This document shows, piece after piece, positions 59,601 to 64,000 of a stretch of DNA of 64,000 nucleotides (within the stretch, counting starts at the first letter, position 1; every line of letters begins with the position of its first letter). This DNA is from Ceratorhiza oryzae-sativae (Eukaryota > Basidiomycota > Agaricomycetes > Cantharellales > Ceratobasidiaceae). The stretch spans positions 2,108,001 to 2,172,000 of the forward strand of contig JARWMV010000232.1 in the NCBI GenBank assembly GCA_030998015.1, read 5' to 3'. The translations under genes and the position numbers were made by a program. Under the pieces are notes generated by a model. It was given only the letters and a program-made list of their open reading frames with translations. It made no database searches and had not been told where the DNA came from.

Positions 59601-61637
59601 CCAGCGGGCCACTCGTTTTCTTTCGCCCCCATCTCGGCTTCGGTCACCTCTCCCGGGTACTGGCACGCAAAGCTTCAGCCAGATCGAGACTCAAGCCATG
59701 CTTGGTGGCCTGGGTGACGTATTTGGATTTGAGAGCCAAGACCAGGCACGCAGGGGGATAAGAGCGTAGAAGCTGAAAAGAATGGTGGCGGACTGACACA
59801 ACTTTTTGCAAACGCTGAGGTACGTCAGCGATCGATGCGCATACACCCATATGTCTGATACCCTTTCCAGACTACGACATCCTCTGCCTTTGCTGCATTA
59901 AGAGTTGAGCGAATAGCGTTGAACTCACTCAAGACGAGCGCAGTAAACTCTTATACCGGCCTGTGATTCCCGATGACGAGCTACGACGTGACCAGGAAAT
60001 CATCGAGCGTGATGGTGAGGTAATGGCCCAACCGTTTTCCCCTACACAACGCGAGAAGGAGACCCAACAGTGGCTCAACGAGCGAGGGTAAGTTTCCGCT
60101 ATACTTGGCCGAATAGAATTTAACCTTTTGCTTTTACAGTTTATGGACTCAAACACGACCTCCTGGAGCTGAGCTGGATGGATTCGAGCCTCGTTCAACT
60201 CCTATATCCGCGACCCAATTGGGTACTTCGCCGCTCTCGGCATCTCCCACAGGCAGCGTAACTACTCGACGAAGGATTGTACGCAAGGGCTCTGCAAAAT
60301 TGGAGGCGGAAGAGCACCAAAACGAAAACGAGCCCCCAACTAAGATCCCGTCATTGTTCGACAAGCTCATGGGTAGAGCGCCGGATATGGCCTCCAAGGG
60401 CAAGGACAAGAAGAAAAAACAGAAATTGGACAGGTCTGAATTTATCGAAGGCGAGGCCGCCGAATCGGACGACGAGTATGAGGGGTTCAAGCCACGCGCT
60501 CGTGGTAACGACGATGACGAGGAGGAAGAGGGAGAAGAACAACATGTAGAAGGGCTAGTCGACGATGCAGTCATGGACGAACAGACCGAAAACATTGAGG
60601 GTGTTCAAGCTAAATATCTGTGAGCACTTAGTACACTTGAGTGTCACCAGAAGTCCTAACGCAAGACATCACAGTGAACAAAATGCGGAGGACGATGCAC
60701 GCAATGAGAAGGTTGCCCGCGATGTTGTCGCTGGAAAGCTTCGCAATCGTCGCCGCGGCCGAGGTGATGACATGGCATTGGACGACGACGGGAGCGAAGA
60801 TGACAACTATATGGGGCCTCAAAAGTTGTTAAAGAAGAGAAAGATCGAAAACGATGGGTTGATTGGTTTGGGTGAGGTCCCTGATTATGGAATCTCAACG
60901 TTGAATATTACTGACAAGGATACTTAGAAAAATACGAATCCACACGACCGTTCGTGGATGCGTATAATAAAGGAATGCAAACCGCCGACGCCAATGAATT
61001 CGAATTCCTGAACCAGGTTGTTGATTTCAATGGTGGGGCAGAACTTGGTAATGAGCCAAGCCCCGAAGGTGAAGAGGATGAGGCAGGAAGCGAAGAAGAG
61101 GAAGAGGCTGAGGTAGAAACAACAACTCCTTTTAGAGCCACGAGAACACAAGAGGTAAGATGTTTTTAGCCATGCCTTTCTGCACAAACTGAGTATTCGA
61201 GTTAGAGTATCCCATCGTCTACGGGAGCCAAAGTGGCCTTTGGTTTCGACGAAGATTCGGATGAAGAACCAACCCTTAATTTACCAGATGCTGCTCCTCG
61301 GTCCCTCGCACCTGCTATACGCGATCCTTCGACCAACCGTTCGCGGTTAGCTAGCTGGGCTAACCATGAAGGCAACCATCCACGCGTGGGCCTTCGTGGA
61401 GGACAAGGCGCATCGGTCACTGGCCATAATAAGACTAAGAGCGCGAAGACCAAAGGCGGTTTTGCACGCCCTCGGTTCCAAGCACCTCTTCATCCGGCTC
61501 CAACAAGCTCAGTCGTTTGGGAAGTAAAGCAAACAGGTTTGCTTGATCGAATATTTGTTAAGGGCTTTTTATTTTGGTTTTATAGAGATTGTAGCGCATA
61601 TACCCACCCGCCATTGTCCACACAGTGCATATGCTAA
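56666..61637 (+). CDS. MRC1: Replication checkpoint mediator MRC1/claspin
   Basis: Mrc1/claspin travels with the replisome, couples helicase and polymerase epsilon, and transmits the Mec1/ATR signal to the checkpoint kinase. The start MVHTRTSSSVTEVPDSEPGR begins a long disordered, acidic, SQ/TQ-containing region. Exons continue with LNNAEKAQMAKAQQAIIQ, DREYEIPDASKRIDPKAFFN and a large exon to about 59769. After a frame jump near 59756 come RPVIPDDELRRDQEIIERDG, then the conserved Mrc1-like domain: PSLFDKLMGRAPDMASKGKD, SEFIEGEAAESDDEYEGFKP, EGLVDDAVMDEQTENIEGVQ, EQNAEDDARNEKVARDVVAG and KLRNRRRGRGDDMALDDDGS. The C-terminus has KVAFGFDEDSDEEPTLNLPD and a basic tail. The stop at 61635-61637 may follow an unrecognised final intron. 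It converges on the FAD gene with 62 bp between stops. Confidence 0.87.
59521..59640 (+). repeat. Coding tandem repeat (LGSPSQRR) in MRC1
   Basis: Four to five imperfect 21-24-bp units encode SPSQRRLG, SPSQRRLG, SPSGRLG and SPSQRATR, then SPPSRLRSP. The basic Ser-Pro pattern suggests CDK-type phosphorylation sites; two SPSQ units also form SQ sites. Confidence 0.75.
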
Positions 61638-61699
61638 AAAAATGTCTGGATCGCTTCGTGTCTACGGCTTTGGTCGCTTGAATAGCTATTCCCTTATAA

Positions 61700-63262
61700 T
61701 TACATTAATTCTTCTACCGCCATTTCTGCGATACCGAGTGACGATGTCAACCCAGGAGATTCGATTCCCAACAAACTAATCATAAGTCCCGAGCCACCTC
61801 TACTCTCGGGTTGATAAAAATCTGTGGACCAATCTCTCCGCACGACGAAATCCTGGAACCCGTAACCCGGTCCAACAAGCTTGGGGCGGATACCAACATA
61901 ATCTGAGGCAAGGCCTTCCCTGTGAATACCAGGCAAGTACGTTGTAATTGCTTCAAACATCTCGTCCAAATGTTGGTCATTTGGAGAAAGATGCTTCTGC
62001 CAAAAATCGTGCATCTGTTGTCCGTCAAGGCCTTCGCTGTCGGGGGGCTGGAGCCACTCCGCGTCTGGACCAAATCGAATGTTTCCTTCCATGTCAAGTG
62101 TTAAATGTGTACCAAGACTAGCATGCCCATGGCTGGAAGTTTGCTCGGGGACAGGGTAAATAAGCCGCTTGACTTGGGTCGCGCCTGCACCGCGATAAGA
62201 AGCGTATGAACCACGCGAAAAGAACATCTCGAGTCGCCTCTCTGGAGGCAATAACGCATTCAGGACAAGAGTTGCAGAAAGACCTGAAGCGTTGATGAGC
62301 GTTCGCGCTAGGATTGTGTCCGGCTCTCCCGCACCCGTGACGGTTTGAACTACCCATCCTATCGCAGATCCGTCGACCCGCTCGCCAGGCCCTGGCACAT
62401 ATGGGTCGACACGTACCACTTTAGTTCCGAGTGTGAGTGTTGCTGCGCCGTCGCTCTCCTCGATAAGCTTTTCGAAAGACTCGAAGAACGAGTGAGAGTC
62501 GATGATACCCGTTTCCGGACTTTCGACCGCAGCTGTTATCTCTGGCGAGAGGTCAGGTTCCAAACTACGCGCTTCGTCGCCTGAAATAAAGCGAGTCGGA
62601 GCGACGGGCAAGCTCGCCATTTTCTTAAGCGGCGTTAGGAGTGAGTGACTGAGACGTATACGTGACAATACTCACAGGGTTAGAAAAAGGTGGCCAGCTC
62701 AACGCCTGAGCATGTGCATGTAGCTTATGCAAATAGCCTTCTTGGCTTTGGCGCGCAACAATCAGTTTCCCGGTCTTGTGATAGGGAACCCCATGTTTGT
62801 CGCAGTGCTCGTACATAAGCTGCCGCCCGCGTAGGCACAGTCGTGTTTTTAGCGATTCGGCAGGATAGTAGAGACCTTATGAGCAAATGTAAGTTACAAC
62901 CAAGTCAAGTGGGCCGTGAGGCTGACCCCCGTGAATGACCTCAGAGTTCCGGGCGCTATGATATGTCCATCAGCGGATGTGAATCCTGGAATAGGTGAAA
63001 CTGACCTGGTCTCTTCTCCCACCCGGCTGTTGCGCTCGACGAGATACGTCGACTTTTCTGGAAATTTTTGAGCCAAACGGTGTGCAACGGTCAAACCGAC
63101 CACGCCTAAGCAAGCATAACCGTTACATCTCAAATCATACTACTCTTGCTCATGACATAACTTCCCTGCGCCAATGATCAGATGATCGACAGCCATTTCG
63201 GGCTTTCGCAGCCTGTATTGGCCGCTACTATTCAATGCAGCTTTCAGTCCTCTGATGGCCAT
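61700..63262 (-). CDS. FAD-dependent oxidoreductase, L-2-hydroxyglutarate dehydrogenase-like
   Basis: Relatives oxidise L-2-hydroxyglutarate to 2-oxoglutarate in mitochondria. The start at 63262 gives MAIRGLKAALNSSGQYRLRK, basic with few acids and plausible as a mitochondrial presequence; a second in-frame ATG at 63196 begins MAVDHLIIGAG. The Rossmann site IIGAGVVGLTVAHRLAQKFP is split by an intron whose donor is GGAAGT instead of GTAAGT. Then come YLVERNSRVGEETR, NSEVIHGGLYYPAESLKTRL, RGRQLMYEHCDKHGVPYHKT, APTRFISGDEARSLEPDLSP, AVESPETGIIDSHSFFESFE, TLINASGLSATLVLNALLPP, YVGIRPKLVGPGYGFQDFVV and SLLGIESPGLTSSLGIAEMA, ending VEELM at 61700. The GIIDSH and GIESPGLTSS segments are typical of the L2HGDH/DAO family. 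Confidence 0.87.
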
Positions 63263-63587
63263 GGTAACTTGGTGCAAAATTCGAGGTAAGGGCACTATAC
63301 TTCGAATGCACAGGTAGAGGTGGTCAAGACGAATGGATACAAGTCTAGTGACTCAAGGATCGATTAGATAAGGGTTGATCAGAGTTGACAAACCTCACTG
63401 CCAACAGCCTAGAAATATCCCTATGAGATATGCCAAGCTTACGCGCTTTTAAAAGTAGTCGTTAGGTGAACTTATTCCCTGGACACCGGGTTTTTTGATG
63501 GTCCCATCAGCACCGATCTTGCTTGGGCATCAGTAATCGTAGTCAGATTGGACACGGAGGTTACAGGGCAGAAAGAGTAAACCATCT
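63263..63587. other. Intergenic region
   Basis: 325 bp between two minus-strand genes: the promoter of the FAD oxidoreductase and the 3' UTR of NDUFA12. Nothing further is seen. Confidence 0.45.
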
Positions 63588-64000
63588 TCATGATTCGCGA
63601 GACTTGACTTTCGGTTCCCATGCGGTAATTTTGGGTGCCACGGTATTGTATGTGCGATAGGCACCACGCGTACCAGTGAGGTTTTCAAGGAATGGCTATC
63701 AGCGCGAGGCAAATAATAAAAATGATAATGTCATTGAGAGCACATAAATTCACCTAAAACCAGTGCTTACCGCTTGCCATGGTCTTTGAGATTCCTGCAT
63801 GACTTTGTCCTCCGTGGGGGGTAGAGCTCGAATATGATGAAGCCATGCGTGCCACTCAGGCGGTACCTGAGAAGCATTATACTCGTGCTAGAAGCGACAA
63901 ATAGTTAATCAAAACTCGAGTGCTTGCCCTGGTGTAGCCTCATCAAGTCTTACCTGCCGATAATCAACCCAGCGGTGACGGCCTGGACCAAATGAATGGA
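63588..64000 (-). CDS. NDUFA12: NADH:ubiquinone oxidoreductase subunit NDUFA12 (B17.2), partial at right edge
   Basis: NDUFA12 is an accessory subunit of mitochondrial complex I. Three pieces are visible from the right edge: FGPGRHRWVDYRQ, then after an intron with a clear GTAAGA donor HEYNASQVPPEWHAWLHHIR and ALPPTEDKVMQESQRPWQA. A second GTAAGC donor leads to the last exon with ENLTGTRGAYRTYNTVAPKI, TAWEPKVKSRES and the stop at 63588-63590. RHRW, VPPEWHAWLHH and the NLTGT-GAY C-terminus are hallmark positions of the family. The 5' end lies beyond base 64000. Confidence 0.9.

Overview
This window is nuclear DNA of a filamentous basidiomycete. The evidence is dense multi-exon genes with introns of roughly 45-75 bp (GT...CTNA...AG), one nuclear tRNA-Ile, and conserved fungal single-copy genes: TSC1, MED5, RTT107/Brc1, MRC1, RPL3, SGT1, CNS1/TTC4, WRAP73, CBR1, a Zrc1-type zinc transporter and NDUFA12. 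Gene style and the lineage-typical BTB/POZ genes make a Rhizoctonia/Ceratobasidium-like agaricomycete likely. That assignment is inference; no database was searched.

Layout. 1-1506: Ser/Pro-rich gene running off the left edge (minus). 1507-5776: gene-poor. 5777-7745: unrecognised gene whose reading frame is broken several times (plus). 8704-10511: SSH4/Ear1-like SPRY protein (minus). 11044-16150: secreted protein joining a beta-helix region to a GH18 chitinase-like domain (minus). 16583-16656: tRNA-Ile(AAU), followed by a tRNA relic. 17461-20712: TSC1/hamartin (minus). 21416-23036: acidic unknown protein (minus). 23654-27171: Mediator subunit 5 (plus). 27390-28664: BTB/POZ gene with lesions (plus). 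29459-31461: CDF zinc transporter (minus), divergent from a GT31-like galactosyltransferase (31583-34284, plus). 34550-36471: TPR-less SGT1 and a small unknown protein (minus). 38334-41908: mucin-like membrane protein (plus). 42601-47976: WRAP73, cytochrome b5 reductase and a GST-like protein (plus). 48214-49252: second BTB/POZ gene (minus). 49470-61637: Brc1/Rtt107 (plus), CNS1 (minus), RPL3 (plus) and MRC1/claspin (plus). 61700-63262: mitochondrial-type FAD oxidoreductase (minus). 63588-64000: NDUFA12, cut by the right edge (minus).

The genes are mostly independent housekeeping loci. Some share a process: Brc1 and Mrc1 act at stressed replication forks and lie 3.6 kb apart; SGT1 and CNS1 are both Hsp90 co-chaperones; the FAD oxidoreductase and NDUFA12 are probably mitochondrial; SSH4-like is a membrane-trafficking adaptor. 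The most unusual protein is the beta-helix/GH18 fusion, whose GH18 active-site motif has lost its catalytic glutamate.

Quality caveat: many genes show a coding signal that jumps frame, nearly always as if one base were missing and often at a short G, C, A or T run. This points to homopolymer-contraction errors in the assembly more than to mass pseudogenisation. CDS spans below are gene extents from start to stop including introns unless exons are stated.
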